DNA of 64,000 bases from Dechloromonas sp. ZY10 (GCF_041378895.1 NZ_CP144212.1:2899501-2963500), one strand, 5' to 3'; shown: positions 37,591 through 46,806, counted from the first letter of the stretch. Notes: generated by a model from the sequence alone, not told the origin. Numbers and translations: made by a program.

Positions 37591-38220
37591 TTACTTCTTG
37601 TCGGCTGCCTCAGCCGGCTTTTCGCCGTGCGACAACTCAGGCGCGCCTTCATTCTGCTTGCCGATATGCTGATCCAGACGCGGCAACTGGTGAGCAATCC
37701 CCTTGTGGCAGTCGATACAGGTCTTGCCTTCGTCGAACGCCTTGGGATGAGTACGCGATGCGCGCGGCCCCTGCTCGGTGTAATCCATGTAGGAATAATT
37801 GTGGCAGTTGCGGCACTCCTGCGAGTCATTCTTCTTCATCCGGTTCCACTCGTTCTGGGCGAGCTGACCGCGCTTGGCGTTGAACTTCTCGGGCGTATCG
37901 ACACTACCCAGCAGCTTGTGCCAGACCTCGTTCGAAGCCTGGATCTTGCGGATCATCTTCGGGCCCCACTCCTTCGGCACATGGCAATCCGGGCAGGTGG
38001 CGCGAACACCGGTCCGGTTGGTGTAGTGAATGGTGTTCTGATATTCCTTGAACACATTCTCTTCCATCTCATGACAAGAGATACAGAACGACTCCTTGTT
38101 GGTCGCTTCGAGCGCCCAGTTGAAGCCCCCCCAGAAAACAATACCAGCAACGAAGAGCAGCAGGGCCGAGGTCAGGCCGATGCGCTTCAACCAGCCGGGC
38201 ATGCATTTTTCGAGATTCAT
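37591..38220 (-). CDS. napC: NapC/NirT tetraheme quinol dehydrogenase
   Basis: 209 residues. An N-terminal membrane anchor (about 15-36) is followed by four CxxCH heme sites: CISCH, CPDCH, CRNCH and CIDCH. NapC oxidises membrane quinol and passes electrons to NapB and NapA in the periplasm. Two adjacent ATGs exist (38223 and 38220); the second has better spacing to the G-rich ribosome site, so I used it. It follows napB by 9 bases and ends the operon. Confidence 0.95.
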   Translation of the reverse strand: MNLEKCMPGWLKRIGLTSALLLFVAGIVFWGGFNWALEATNKESFCISCHEMEENVFKEYQNTIHYTNRTGVRATCPDCHVPKEWGPKMIRKIQASNEVWHKLLGSVDTPEKFNAKRGQLAQNEWNRMKKNDSQECRNCHNYSYMDYTEQGPRASRTHPKAFDEGKTCIDCHKGIAHQLPRLDQHIGKQNEGAPELSHGEKPAEAADKK

Positions 38221-38229
38221 CATTCCCCC

Positions 38230-38667
38230 TTAATTCTTGGCGGCAGGTTTGTAATTGTTCTCGACCAGCGGTTTGGCGTCGAACTGCGGCACGTGGCACT
38301 GCATGCAGAAATAGCGGCGCGGCGAAATCGTCTGCAGCTTCTTGTCTTCGCGATCCAGATAGTGGGACTTGGCAACCTTGGTGGCACCAGTCTCTTCCGC
38401 CCGCTCCTTGGAGTGACAGTCCATGCACTTGTTAAAGTTCTGGGTCACGACATAGCCCTTGACGCTATGCGGAATCAGCGGCGGCTGCTTCTGAAAGTTG
38501 CGGGGAATGTTTTCCTTGTCTTTCTCGGGACGGAACATATCGACCTTCGAAGTCTGATCGATGGACACGTCGCCACGCTCGGACAGCAGCTTTTCCTGCG
38601 CACTGACCAAACCCGTTCCCGAAAACAGAACGGTTGCGGCCAGCGCCAGAGCAGGGATCAATCTCAT
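38230..38667 (-). CDS. napB: Diheme cytochrome c subunit NapB
   Basis: 145 residues with a signal peptide (MRLIPALALAATVLFSGTGL) and two heme sites, CMDCH and CMQCH. NapB is the small electron-transfer subunit of periplasmic nitrate reductase and hands electrons to NapA. The segment 'PPLIPHSVKGYVVTQNFNKC' is typical of NapB. GGAGGT lies before the ATG, downstream of the intercistronic hairpin. Confidence 0.96.
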   Translation of the reverse strand: MRLIPALALAATVLFSGTGLVSAQEKLLSERGDVSIDQTSKVDMFRPEKDKENIPRNFQKQPPLIPHSVKGYVVTQNFNKCMDCHSKERAEETGATKVAKSHYLDREDKKLQTISPRRYFCMQCHVPQFDAKPLVENNYKPAAKN

Positions 38668-38687
38668 GGTTTTTTACCTCCGATGAA

Positions 38688-38707
38688 CGGCCGGAACACT
38701 CCGGCCG
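38688..38707 (-). promoter_or_regulatory. Hairpin between napA and napB
   Basis: A 7-bp GC stem (CGGCCGG/CCGGCCG) with a 6-base loop lies in the 83-bp gap. On the coding (minus) strand, A residues precede it and no T run follows, so it is not a terminator for nap. It could stabilise the napDA message or mark an RNA processing point. Confidence 0.45.
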
Positions 38708-38750
38708 CTTTTTCGTTCATTTGTGTGGTTGACCGTGACAAACCGCTATC

Positions 38751-41264
38751 TCAAGCCTTGGTCACCTTGACCGCGCACTTCTTGTAATCGGTTTCCTTGG
38801 AAATCGGGCAAGTCGCGTCGAGCGTCAGCTTGTTGATCAGGCGGCCGGCATCGAAGAAGGGCACGAACACCAAGCCACGCGGCGGCTTGTTGCGGCCGCG
38901 AGTTTCCACGCGCAGCTGAATCTCACCGCGCCGGGAAGCGATCTTGACCTCCATGCCGCGCTGCAAGCCGCGCGCCTTGGCATCCTCCGGGTGCATGAAC
39001 AGCACGGCGTCCGGGAAGGACTTGTACAGTTCGGGAACCCGGCGGGTCATCGTACCGGTGTGCCAATGCTCAAGCACGCGGCCAGTACACAACCAGAGGT
39101 CGAATTCCTTGTCCGGCATTTCGGGAGGATCCTGGTAGGGCAGCGCAAAAATTACTGCCTTGCCATCCTTGTGGCCATAGAACTTCACACCGTCGCCTTT
39201 CTTGACGTACGGATCGTAGCCCTCACGGAAACGCCACAGGGTTTCCTTGCCCTCGACCACCGGCCAGCGCAGGCCGCGTGCCTTGTGATAGGTCTCGAAC
39301 GAGGCCAGATCGTGACCGTGACCGCGACCGAACTGGGCATATTCTTCGAACAAGCCTTTCTGGATGTAGAAACCCAGCAGTTTCGAATCGTCGTTCTCGT
39401 GCCCGGCCTGGAGCTCGTTCAGCTTGTACTTGTTGACCACGCCGTTGGCGTAGAGCACGTCGAACAGGGTCTTGCCCTTCAGCTTCGGTGCCTTGGCGAT
39501 CAGATCGGCCGGCCAGACATCCTCGACCTTGAAGCGCTTGGAGAATTCCATCACCTGCCAGACGTCGGAGCGGGATTCGCCCGGTGCCTTGACCTGCTGG
39601 CGCCAGAACTGGGTACGCCGTTCGGCATTGCCGTAAGCACCTTCCTTTTCGACCCACATGGCGGTCGGCAGGATCAGATCGGCCGCCATGGCCGAAACCG
39701 TCGGGTAGGGATCGGAAACGACGGCGAAGACCTCCGGGTTGCGCCAACCCGGATACAGTTCGCCGTTGATGTTCGGACCGGCTTGCATGTTGTTGTTGCA
39801 CTGCTGCCAGTAGAAACCGATCTTGCCGTCCTTGAGGGCACGGGCCATGGCCACGGCGTGGAGACCGATCTTGTCGGGGATGGTGCCTTCCGGCAATTGC
39901 CAGATTTCTTCGGTGTGCTTGCGGTGATCCGGGTTGGTCACCAGCATGTCGGCCGGCAGGCGATGGGCGAAAGTCCCGACTTCGCGCGCCGTGCCGCAGG
40001 CGGACGGCTGACCGGTCAGCGAGAACGGGCTGTTGCCCGGCTCGGAGATCTTGCCGACCAGCAGGTGCACGTTGTAGATCATGTTATTGACCCAGGTGCC
40101 GCGCGTATGCTGGTTGAAACCCATGGTCCAGAACGACATCACCTTGGTCTTCGGATCGGCATAGAGCTCGGCCATCGCGACCAGATCCTTGACCGGCACC
40201 CCGGAAATCTTCGAAGTCTTTTCGGCGGTGTACTCGGAGACGAACTTCTTGAAATCGTCAAAGCTGATGTCATCCGCCTTGGCCGGGTTGCCCTTCGGCT
40301 TGCCGTCTTCGCCCGGATAGCCGTTGTTGCTGGCCTTCTTTTCCAGATCGTGATTCGGGCGCAGACCAAAACCGATGTCGGTTTCGCCCTTCTTGAACTT
40401 GACGTGCTTGCTGACGAAGTCCTGGTTCACCTTGCCGGTCGAAATGATGTGATGGCAGATGAAGTTGAGGATCGCCAGATCGGTGTTCGGCTTGAACACC
40501 ATCGGGATGTCGGCCAGTTCGAACGAGCGGTGTTCGAAGGTAGACAACACGCCGACCTTGACGTGCTTGTTCGACAGCTTGCGGTCGGTGATGCGGGTCC
40601 ACAGGATGGGGTGCATCTCGGCCATGTTCGAGCCCCACAGGAAGAAGGCGTCGGCATGCTCGATGTCATCGTAGCAGCCCATCGGCTCGTCGATCCCGAA
40701 GGTGCGCATGAAACCGGCTACGGCGGAGGCCATGCAGTGACGGGCGTTAGGGTCCAGATTATTGGTGCGGAAACCGGCCTTCCACAGCTTGGAGGCGGCA
40801 TAACCTTCCCAGATCGTCCACTGACCGGAGCCGAACATTGCCAGACCATTGGGGCCCTTGGTCTTCAGCGTTGCCCGGACTTTCTCCTCCATGATGTCGA
40901 AGGCCTGTTTCCAGGTGATCGGGGCGAAATCGCCGTTCTTGTCGTACTTGCCGTCCTTCATCCGCAGCATCGGCGTCTTCAGGCGATCCGTGCCGTACAT
41001 GATCTTCGACAGGAAATAGCCCTTGATGCAGTTCAGGCCGCGATTAACCGGCGCATCCGGGTCGCCCTGGGTAGCGACGACGCGCCCGTCCTGGGTACCG
41101 ACCAGCACCGAACAACCGGTGCCGCAGAAACGACAGGGCGCCTTGTCCCAGCGAATCTCGTCCTTACCTGCCGCGACGGCAGCGGTCGGCGCCGTCATGC
41201 CGGCTGCCGAAATGGCCGCTGCTGCTGCATTGGCCTTGATGAAATCACGTCGATTGAGTTTCAC
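38751..41264 (-). CDS. napA: Periplasmic nitrate reductase catalytic subunit NapA
   Basis: 837 residues. The Tat signal contains 'NRRDFIK'. The [4Fe-4S] ligands are Cys44, Cys47, Cys51 and Cys79 ('CRFCGTGC', 'NCIKGYF'). The molybdenum ligand is Cys177 ('[13 protein letters not shown]'). NapA carries bis-MGD molybdenum cofactor and reduces nitrate to nitrite in the periplasm. The start is GTG 41264, which overlaps the napD stop (GTGA) and has GGAGG 9 bases before it. Longer reading upstream antisenses nothing but swallows napD out of frame and is rejected. Confidence 0.97.
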   Translation of the reverse strand: MKLNRRDFIKANAAAAAISAAGMTAPTAAVAAGKDEIRWDKAPCRFCGTGCSVLVGTQDGRVVATQGDPDAPVNRGLNCIKGYFLSKIMYGTDRLKTPMLRMKDGKYDKNGDFAPITWKQAFDIMEEKVRATLKTKGPNGLAMFGSGQWTIWEGYAASKLWKAGFRTNNLDPNARHCMASAVAGFMRTFGIDEPMGCYDDIEHADAFFLWGSNMAEMHPILWTRITDRKLSNKHVKVGVLSTFEHRSFELADIPMVFKPNTDLAILNFICHHIISTGKVNQDFVSKHVKFKKGETDIGFGLRPNHDLEKKASNNGYPGEDGKPKGNPAKADDISFDDFKKFVSEYTAEKTSKISGVPVKDLVAMAELYADPKTKVMSFWTMGFNQHTRGTWVNNMIYNVHLLVGKISEPGNSPFSLTGQPSACGTAREVGTFAHRLPADMLVTNPDHRKHTEEIWQLPEGTIPDKIGLHAVAMARALKDGKIGFYWQQCNNNMQAGPNINGELYPGWRNPEVFAVVSDPYPTVSAMAADLILPTAMWVEKEGAYGNAERRTQFWRQQVKAPGESRSDVWQVMEFSKRFKVEDVWPADLIAKAPKLKGKTLFDVLYANGVVNKYKLNELQAGHENDDSKLLGFYIQKGLFEEYAQFGRGHGHDLASFETYHKARGLRWPVVEGKETLWRFREGYDPYVKKGDGVKFYGHKDGKAVIFALPYQDPPEMPDKEFDLWLCTGRVLEHWHTGTMTRRVPELYKSFPDAVLFMHPEDAKARGLQRGMEVKIASRRGEIQLRVETRGRNKPPRGLVFVPFFDAGRLINKLTLDATCPISKETDYKKCAVKVTKA

Positions 41265-41518
41265 GCCTCCACCTCCTGGGAATCCATGACATCGTCGCTG
41301 TATTGATAAACCATGGCCACCGATGCGACGCCGGGAATGCCATGCAAAGCCACGTAGGAATCCGCAGCCGAATTGGTATCGCTGTCTTCGACGGTCACCA
41401 CGACCTTGCCTTCCGGGCTCCGGGCGTGAATCTCCACTCCCGGCATTCCGGCCAGCACCGCGCACGCCTCTTCCAGGCGCTCGGGCACGACATGCAATAT
41501 GACGCTGGATATGTTCAT
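41261..41518 (-). CDS. napD: NapA signal-peptide chaperone NapD
   Basis: 85 residues with a ferredoxin-like fold pattern ('[20 protein letters not shown]', '[19 protein letters not shown]'). NapD binds the Tat signal of NapA and delays export until the cofactor is inserted. It is the first gene of the operon and overlaps napA by 4 bases. GGAGG lies 10 bases before the ATG. napE, napF, napG and napH are absent. Confidence 0.92.
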   Translation of the reverse strand: MNISSVILHVVPERLEEACAVLAGMPGVEIHARSPEGKVVVTVEDSDTNSAADSYVALHGIPGVASVAMVYQYSDDVMDSQEVEA

Positions 41519-41595
41519 CCGGCGATAACCTCCAGAAAACGGCCGTCCAGACACGGCCTCGGGGCGCAGTCTTCACGCTCGACCGGCCTTTTTAC

Positions 41596-41609
41596 TTGAT
41601 ATGAGTCAA
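41596..41609. promoter_or_regulatory. FNR/ANR-like box upstream of napD
   Basis: TTGAT-ATGA-GTCAA differs from the FNR consensus TTGAT-N4-ATCAA at one position. Its centre lies about 84 bp before the napD start. It is inside the 317-bp divergent gap (41519-41835) between napD and ahpC, which otherwise holds the OxyR-like site. An oxygen-responsive activator would suit nitrate respiration; no clear -10 element is seen at the expected spacing. Confidence 0.5.
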
Positions 41610-41727
41610 CTACATACTGCAGTAAGAAGCCCTTCGCTCCGTAAGGACTAAAACAGTCTAGTTCTTTATAACTAAGTTTCCACCAACGCTGCCGCCCCGG
41701 CTGCGCGGAGCAATATCCCGCCGGGCG

Positions 41728-41793
41728 ATAGGGATTCAATATCCGGCAGATTGATGCAATCAATTGGCTTGCCGGCCGGAGCTTTCCTAAGAT
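41728..41793 (+). promoter_or_regulatory. OxyR-like site and ahpC promoter
   Basis: Four tetrads spaced by exactly 7 bp fit the OxyR pattern: ATAG (41728), ATAT (41739), ATTG (41750) and CAAT (41761). The last tetrad abuts a -35-like TTGGCT (41764-41769), 18 bp before TAAGAT (41788-41793). This is the position expected for an OxyR-activated promoter. The individual tetrads deviate from the consensus, so the call rests on spacing, symmetry and the ahpC context. Confidence 0.5.
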
Positions 41794-41835
41794 GCATCCG
41801 TGTTCAACAACAACCCACCTCTCAAGGAGTCCCAG

Positions 41836-42399
41836 ATGTCGCTGATCAATACCCAAGTTCAACCGTTCAAGGCCCAGGCTTTCCACAACGGCAAGTTCAT
41901 CGAAGTCACCGAAGCCAGCCTCAAGGGCAAGTGGTCGGTCCTGATTTTCATGCCGGCCGCCTTCACCTTCAACTGCCCGACCGAAATCGAAGACGCCGCC
42001 AACAATTACGCTGAATTCCAGAAGGCTGGCGCCGAGGTGTACATCGTCACCACCGACACCCACTTCTCGCACAAGGTCTGGCACGAAACCTCGCCGGCCG
42101 TCGGCAAGGCCCAGTTCCCGCTGATCGGCGACCCGACCCACGCCCTGACCAACGCTTTCGGCGTGCATATCCCGGAAGAAGGCCTGGCCCTGCGCGGTAC
42201 CTTCGTGATCAACCCGGACGGCGTGATCAAGACCGTTGAAATCCACTCCAACGAAATCGCCCGCGATGTGTCCGAAACCCTGCGCAAGCTGAAGGCTGCC
42301 CAATACACCGCCGCTCACCCGGGCGAAGTCTGCCCGGCCAAGTGGAAGGAAGGCGAAAAGACCCTGGCCCCGTCGCTTGACCTGGTCGGCAAGATCTAA
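41836..42399 (+). CDS. ahpC: Alkyl hydroperoxide reductase subunit C
   Basis: 187 residues, the exact length of E. coli AhpC. The peroxidatic Cys is in 'AAFTFNCPTEIEDAA' and the resolving Cys in 'HPGEVCPAKWKEG'. It reduces organic hydroperoxides, peroxynitrite and H2O2 and is recycled by AhpF, encoded next. AAGGAG lies 7 bases before the ATG at 41836; an earlier in-frame ATG at 41800 has no ribosome site. Confidence 0.96.
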   Translation: MSLINTQVQPFKAQAFHNGKFIEVTEASLKGKWSVLIFMPAAFTFNCPTEIEDAANNYAEFQKAGAEVYIVTTDTHFSHKVWHETSPAVGKAQFPLIGDPTHALTNAFGVHIPEEGLALRGTFVINPDGVIKTVEIHSNEIARDVSETLRKLKAAQYTAAHPGEVCPAKWKEGEKTLAPSLDLVGKI

Positions 42400-42435
42400 G
42401 CCCCAGCCACCAACAGAGATATATAAAAACAGAAA

Positions 42436-42457
42436 CCCGCCGCTACCCGGCGGCGGG
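42436..42457 (+). terminator. Hairpin between ahpC and ahpF
   Basis: 8-bp stem (CCCGCCGC/GCGGCGGG) with a 6-base loop and only a short T stretch. It probably reduces read-through so that ahpC is made in excess over ahpF. The GTCGAC dyad copy 2 follows 8 bases later. Confidence 0.45.
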
Positions 42458-42465
42458 ATTTCAGC

Positions 42466-42493
42466 GAAATGTCACGGTCGACCGTGACATTTC
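42466..42493. repeat. GTCGAC dyad element, copy 2 (28-bp perfect palindrome)
   Basis: Core CACGGTCGACCGTG flanked symmetrically by GAAATGT and ACATTTC. It lies between ahpC and ahpF on the same strand, 66 bases after the ahpC stop. This is the only copy seen inside an apparent operon that carries on to a related gene. Confidence 0.85.
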
Positions 42494-42520
42494 AGTGAAA
42501 TTCAGCCAGGGAGAAGCCAC

Positions 42521-44086
42521 ATGCTCGACAGTCAGATCAAAGGCCAATTGACCGCCTACCTCGAACGCCTGCAACGCCCGATCGAACTCGTGGCCACGCT
42601 GGATGACAGCGCCGCGGCTGGCGAAATGCGGGCCTTGCTCGCCGAGATCGTCGCCTGCTCGCCCAAGGTCAGCCTGCGCGAAGACGGCAATGCCAGCCGC
42701 CGCCCCTCGTTTGCCGTCGGCCTGCCCGGCGAAACGCCGCGCATTCACTTTGCCGGCCTGCCGATGGGTCACGAATTCACCTCGCTGGTCCTCGCCCTGC
42801 TGCAGACCGGCGGCCATCCGCCCAAGGTTGAGCCGACGGTGATTGAGCAGATCAAGGCCTTGCCCGGCCCCTTCCACTTCGAAACCTATATCTCGCTCTC
42901 CTGCCACAACTGCCCGGACGTGGTCCAGGCACTCAACCTGATGGCAGTGCTCAACCCGAATGTGACCAGCACGATGATCGACGGTGCGCTGTTCCAGAGC
43001 GAGGTCGAAGCGCGCCAGATCATGGCCGTGCCGACCAGCTACCTGAACGGCGAGGAATTCGGCGCCGGCCGCATGCTGATCGAGGAAATCCTGGCCAAGG
43101 TCGACACCGGCGCTGCCGCTCGCGCTGCCGAAGAACTCGGCAAGAAGGAAGCCTTCGACGTGCTGGTGGTCGGTGGCGGCCCGGCCGGTGCGGCAGCGGC
43201 GATCTACGCCGCACGCAAAGGCATCCGCACTGGTGTGCTCGCCGAACGCTTCGGCGGCCAGGTCATGGATACGCTGGGGATCGAAAACTTCATCTCGGTC
43301 AGCCATACCGAAGGCCCCAAGCTGGTCGCCTCGCTGGAACAGCACGTCAAGGAATACGCCGTCGACGTGATGAACCTGCAGCGTGCCGGCAAGCTGATTC
43401 CGGCCGCAGAAAACGGCGGTCTGGTCGGGATCGAGCTGGAAAACGGCGCCAAGTTGCAGGCCAAAACCGTCATCCTCTCCACCGGCGCCCGCTGGCGCGA
43501 GATGAACATCCCTGGCGAGAAAGAATACAAGGCCAAGGGCGTCTGCTTCTGCCCACATTGCGATGGCCCACTGTTCAAGGGCAAGCGCGTGGCGGTGATC
43601 GGCGGCGGCAACTCCGGCGTCGAAGCCGCGATTGACCTCGCCGGCATCGTTGCCCACGTCACCCTGCTCGAATTTGCCGACACCCTGCGCGCCGACGCGG
43701 TGCTGCAGAACAAGCTCTACAGCCTGCCCAACGTCACCGTGATCAAGTCGGCGCAGACCACCGAAGTCACCGGCGACGGGCAGAAGGTCAATGGCTTGCG
43801 CTACAAGGATCGCGTCTCCGGCGAGGAAAAAGCCGTCGAACTCGAAGGCATCTTCGTCCAGATCGGCCTGCTGCCCAACACCGACTGGCTCAAGGGTACG
43901 CTCGAACTGTCGCGCTTCGGCGAAATCGTGATCGACGCCAAGGGCCAGACCAACGTACCCGGAGTCTTTGCGGCCGGCGACTGCACCACCGTGCCCTACA
44001 AGCAGATCATCATCGCCATGGGCGCTGGCGCCACTGCCTCGCTCAGCGCCTTCGACCATCTGATCCGCAGTTCAGCCCCGGCCTGA
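42521..44086 (+). CDS. ahpF: Alkyl hydroperoxide reductase subunit F
   Basis: 521 residues, the same length as E. coli AhpF. Residues 1-200 are a double thioredoxin-like domain with CHNC at 128-131. The thioredoxin-reductase-like part follows, with FAD fold '[20 protein letters not shown]', the redox pair CPHC in '[13 protein letters not shown]' and the NADH fold '[19 protein letters not shown]'. It passes electrons from NADH to AhpC. GGGAG precedes the ATG by about 8 bases. Confidence 0.97.
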   Translation: MLDSQIKGQLTAYLERLQRPIELVATLDDSAAAGEMRALLAEIVACSPKVSLREDGNASRRPSFAVGLPGETPRIHFAGLPMGHEFTSLVLALLQTGGHPPKVEPTVIEQIKALPGPFHFETYISLSCHNCPDVVQALNLMAVLNPNVTSTMIDGALFQSEVEARQIMAVPTSYLNGEEFGAGRMLIEEILAKVDTGAAARAAEELGKKEAFDVLVVGGGPAGAAAAIYAARKGIRTGVLAERFGGQVMDTLGIENFISVSHTEGPKLVASLEQHVKEYAVDVMNLQRAGKLIPAAENGGLVGIELENGAKLQAKTVILSTGARWREMNIPGEKEYKAKGVCFCPHCDGPLFKGKRVAVIGGGNSGVEAAIDLAGIVAHVTLLEFADTLRADAVLQNKLYSLPNVTVIKSAQTTEVTGDGQKVNGLRYKDRVSGEEKAVELEGIFVQIGLLPNTDWLKGTLELSRFGEIVIDAKGQTNVPGVFAAGDCTTVPYKQIIIAMGAGATASLSAFDHLIRSSAPA

Positions 44087-44115
44087 GCCCAGCTCTCCGA
44101 CACCTCTCCTGCAAC

Positions 44116-44154
44116 AACGCGCAAAGGCCGATAGAATCAAGGTCTTTGCGCGTT
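44116..44154 (+). terminator. Large hairpin after ahpF, just before the next gene
   Basis: 11-bp perfect stem (AACGCGCAAAG/CTTTGCGCGTT) with a 17-base loop, ending TTT, lies 29 bases after the ahpF stop. It ends 5 bases before the AGGAGG ribosome site of the following gene, so it may be either a terminator or a leader structure. Confidence 0.5.
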
Positions 44155-44170
44155 TGCTCAGGAGGCTTTG

Positions 44171-44956
44171 ATGCGTCGCCACTTTCTCAAACTGTCACTG
44201 CTTGCCGCCCTCAGTCTGCTTGGCCCGGCGGCGCAAGCCCAAGGCAAGCCGGAACTGCTGCTGTATTGCGGCATCACCATGGTCCGGCCGATGGGTGAAA
44301 TCATCCAGGCCTTCGAAAAGCGTGAGAACGTCAAGATTGCGCTGTCGCAAGGCGGCTCGGAAGACCTTTATCAGGCGGCCAAGCGCAGCGGCGTCGGCGA
44401 CCTCTACCTGCCGGGCGAACCCAGCTACCGCGCCAAGCATCTGGCTGAAGGCCTGCTCGGGGACTACGTCACGGTCGGCTACAACCAAATGGCGCTGGTT
44501 GTCGCCAAGGGCAACCCGAAAAAGATCAAGGGCGACCCACGCGAATTGCTCCGCCGCGACCTCGTCACCCTGCTCGGCAACGCCGAATCCGGCAGCGTCG
44601 GCCAGGAGGCGAAAAGCATCCTCGACAGCCTCGGCATTTATCCCAAAGTGGTCAAGCAGGCCGCCTTCCTGGTGCCCGACTCGCGCAGCCTGATGAACGC
44701 GATGAAAAAAGGCGAGGCCGACCTGGCGATGAGCTGGCGCGCCACCGCCTTCTTCCCGGACAACGCACCACTGGTCGACGCGATCGACCTCGACCCCAAG
44801 CTGGCCAAGCCGCAGGCCTTGCTGCTCAACCTGCTGGCTTCGTCCAAGCATAAGGACGTCACCCGTCGTTTCATGAACTACGCGGCCGGCGAAGAAGGCC
44901 AGGCGATTTTCCGCAAGCACGGCTTCCTCGACAACAAGACGGCGGTGGCAAAATAA
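44171..44956 (+). CDS. Periplasmic solute-binding protein, ModA-like
   Basis: 261 residues with a signal peptide (MRRHFLKLSLLAALSLLGPAAQA). The body is a type-II periplasmic binding protein reminiscent of ModA/PstS-type anion binders: 'LLLYCGITMVRPMGEIIQAF', 'GVGDLYLPGEPSYRAKHLAE' and 'VGYNQMALVVAKGNPKKI'. No ABC permease or ATPase genes are adjacent, so it may use a distant transporter or act as a sensor partner. The ligand (molybdate, tungstate or other) is not provable here; nitrate reductase in the window does need molybdenum. AGGAGG lies 5 bases before the ATG. Confidence 0.75.
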   Translation: MRRHFLKLSLLAALSLLGPAAQAQGKPELLLYCGITMVRPMGEIIQAFEKRENVKIALSQGGSEDLYQAAKRSGVGDLYLPGEPSYRAKHLAEGLLGDYVTVGYNQMALVVAKGNPKKIKGDPRELLRRDLVTLLGNAESGSVGQEAKSILDSLGIYPKVVKQAAFLVPDSRSLMNAMKKGEADLAMSWRATAFFPDNAPLVDAIDLDPKLAKPQALLLNLLASSKHKDVTRRFMNYAAGEEGQAIFRKHGFLDNKTAVAK

Positions 44957-44991
44957 GCTGGCGCCCGAGGGCCGGGTTAGAATCCGGCCCC

Positions 44992-46170
44992 ATGTCGAAC
45001 CTTCCCACTGCGGCCATCCCGAGCCGTTCCAGATTTTTGCTGTGGCTGGCTGCGGCCGGGTTCATCGGCGCCCTGGCGGCAGCCTTCTGGCGTATTCCGG
45101 CGGCCCCGGCGCCGGCCTTCGCAGCCCGCGCCCATACTCTACCTGCGACGGCGGCAGTTTCCTTGCCGGCTTTTTTTGCCAGCGCGATGCTACCGCAAGC
45201 TGCGGCCTCGGCCCACGCCGCCACCCTGACGTTCCTCCCCGACGGCCGACTGGCGGCAGCCTGGTTCGCCGGCAGCCGGGAAGGCGCCGCCGACGTCACG
45301 ATCTGGCTCAGCCGCCTCGACAAAAATGGCTGGAGCAAGCCGCAAGCGCTGGCCAACCGGGAAAGTACTGCCGGCGCCTTATTCACCAATATCCGCAAAC
45401 TGGGCAACCCGGTGTTGTTCACCGATGGCGCACGCGTCCACTTGTGGTTTGTCAGTGTTGCACTCGGAGGCTGGGCCGGCAGTTCGCTCAACCACATCTT
45501 TTCCGACGACAGTGGCGAAACCTGGTCCAAGCCGAGCAAGCTGGTCACCTCGCCCTTCCTCAACATCAGCACTCTGGTGCGTACGCCGCCGCTGCCGCTG
45601 GCCGATGGCGGCTACGGCCTGCCGGCCTACCACGAGTTCGTTGCCAAGCACGGCGAATGGCTGCGCCTCGACCGCGATGGCCGGGTAATCGACAAGACGC
45701 GCATGGCCCATCCGGTGCGCAGCCTGCAACCGGCCGTGGTTGCCCTCGATGAAAAGAGGGCCTTGGCCTTACTGCGCGATGCCGGCCCTGGCCCGGGGCG
45801 CATCCGCGTTGCGAGCACCGGCGATGCTGGACTGACCTGGGAAACCGGCGGCGCCAACGGCGACGACCTGCCCTTGCCCAATCCCAATGCCTCGGTGGCC
45901 ATGCTCCGGCTGGCCAGCGGCAGGCTGCTGCTCGCCGGCAACGGTGACGACGGGCGGACCCACCTGCACCTGTGGCTCTCGGCTGACGAAGGCAAAACCT
46001 GGACCCTGGCCCGCACCGCCGAAAGCGCCCCCGACGGCGGCGCTGAATTCTCTTACCCGGCACTGCTGCTCGGCCCCGATGGCCGCATCCACCTGGCCTA
46101 CACCTGGCGCCGCCAGGGAATCAAACACGCCATCTTCAGCGAAGCCTGGCTCGACGGAGGGCAGCCATGA
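44992..46170 (+). CDS. Membrane-anchored BNR-repeat (sialidase-like) protein
   Basis: 392 residues. An N-terminal hydrophobic segment (about 14-31, 'FLLWLAAAGFIGALAAAF') anchors or exports it. The body has Asp-box motifs typical of beta-propeller sialidase-like proteins: 'SDDSGETWSKPS', 'STGDAGLTWET' and 'SADEGKTWTLA'. The family includes exo-sialidases but also many non-enzymatic or unknown propellers, so activity should not be assumed. The stop overlaps the start of the next gene (ATGA), so the two are translated together. Confidence 0.75.
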   Translation: MSNLPTAAIPSRSRFLLWLAAAGFIGALAAAFWRIPAAPAPAFAARAHTLPATAAVSLPAFFASAMLPQAAASAHAATLTFLPDGRLAAAWFAGSREGAADVTIWLSRLDKNGWSKPQALANRESTAGALFTNIRKLGNPVLFTDGARVHLWFVSVALGGWAGSSLNHIFSDDSGETWSKPSKLVTSPFLNISTLVRTPPLPLADGGYGLPAYHEFVAKHGEWLRLDRDGRVIDKTRMAHPVRSLQPAVVALDEKRALALLRDAGPGPGRIRVASTGDAGLTWETGGANGDDLPLPNPNASVAMLRLASGRLLLAGNGDDGRTHLHLWLSADEGKTWTLARTAESAPDGGAEFSYPALLLGPDGRIHLAYTWRRQGIKHAIFSEAWLDGGQP

Positions 46171-46730
46171 CCCTTGCCGCAGCCTACGGCCTGCTGGCCC
46201 ACGGCCTGATTTTTGGTGCCTTTGCCGCGCTGCTACCGCTCGGCGAATTCCGTCCGCGCATCGGCCTGGCCGCCACCACCATCGCCTTGATCGGCGGGAT
46301 TGCGCCAGCCCTGCACGGAATCTTCGGCGCCCCGTCGCCAACGCTGTTGCTGCTGGCGCTGCTGCAGCTGGCCAACCGCACCCCATCACCGCTGACCTGG
46401 CCGATTGCGCGGGGCCTCTTGCTGTTTGCGCCTTGGTTTTACTTGCCGGCGCTCGGAGCCAGCGCCTTCGATCCTTACGCGCTCGGCTACCAGCCCTGGC
46501 CGCTGCTCGCGGCATTGATCCCGGTGGCCGCCGTGCTCTTCTGGAAACGGCAGGCGATGTGGCTGGGCATACTTGCCGTCGACCTCGCCAGCTATGCGCT
46601 GGGCTTGCACGCCAACCTGTGGGACGCCTTGTTTGACCCGCTGCTGCTGCTGCTCGCATTTGGCCTCGGCTGTCGCCAGACCTATATCCGCTTCAGACTA
46701 CGCAGGGTCGCCGCCAAAGCGGCGGCTTAA
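46167..46730 (+). CDS. Small polytopic membrane protein linked to the sialidase-like gene
   Basis: 187 residues with about five membrane helices ('GLLAHGLIFGAFAALLPLG', 'TTIALIGGIAPALHGIF', 'WPLLAALIPVAAVLF' and others) and a basic C-terminal tail ('RFRLRRVAAKAAA'). I do not recognise the family. The 4-base overlap with the upstream BNR protein indicates a functional pair in the inner membrane. A terminator and GTCGAC dyad copy 3 follow. Confidence 0.72.
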   Translation: MTLAAAYGLLAHGLIFGAFAALLPLGEFRPRIGLAATTIALIGGIAPALHGIFGAPSPTLLLLALLQLANRTPSPLTWPIARGLLLFAPWFYLPALGASAFDPYALGYQPWPLLAALIPVAAVLFWKRQAMWLGILAVDLASYALGLHANLWDALFDPLLLLLAFGLGCRQTYIRFRLRRVAAKAAA

Positions 46731-46732
46731 AG

Positions 46733-46763
46733 CGCGAAAAGCCGGAGAGTCCGGCTTTTCGCG
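46733..46763. terminator. Bidirectional terminator
   Basis: 14-bp perfect stem (CGCGAAAAGCCGGA/TCCGGCTTTTCGCG) with a GAG loop. AAAA in the 5' arm and TTTT in the 3' arm make it symmetric and suited to stop transcripts from both convergent neighbours. Confidence 0.75.
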
Positions 46764-46768
46764 TCATG

Positions 46769-46786
46769 TTCACGGTCGACCGTGAA
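46769..46786. repeat. GTCGAC dyad element, copy 3 (18-bp palindrome)
   Basis: Core CACGGTCGACCGTG extended by TT/AA on each side. It lies 5 bases after the terminator hairpin between two convergent genes. Confidence 0.85.
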
Positions 46787-46806
46787 TACTGCTGCTTTTT
46801 GCTTGT

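Noticed and set aside
38991-41306. 771-codon open frame on the plus strand opposite napA
   Set aside because: It is fully antisense to napA, has no ribosome site or recognisable domains, and arises from the GC-rich codon bias of napA.
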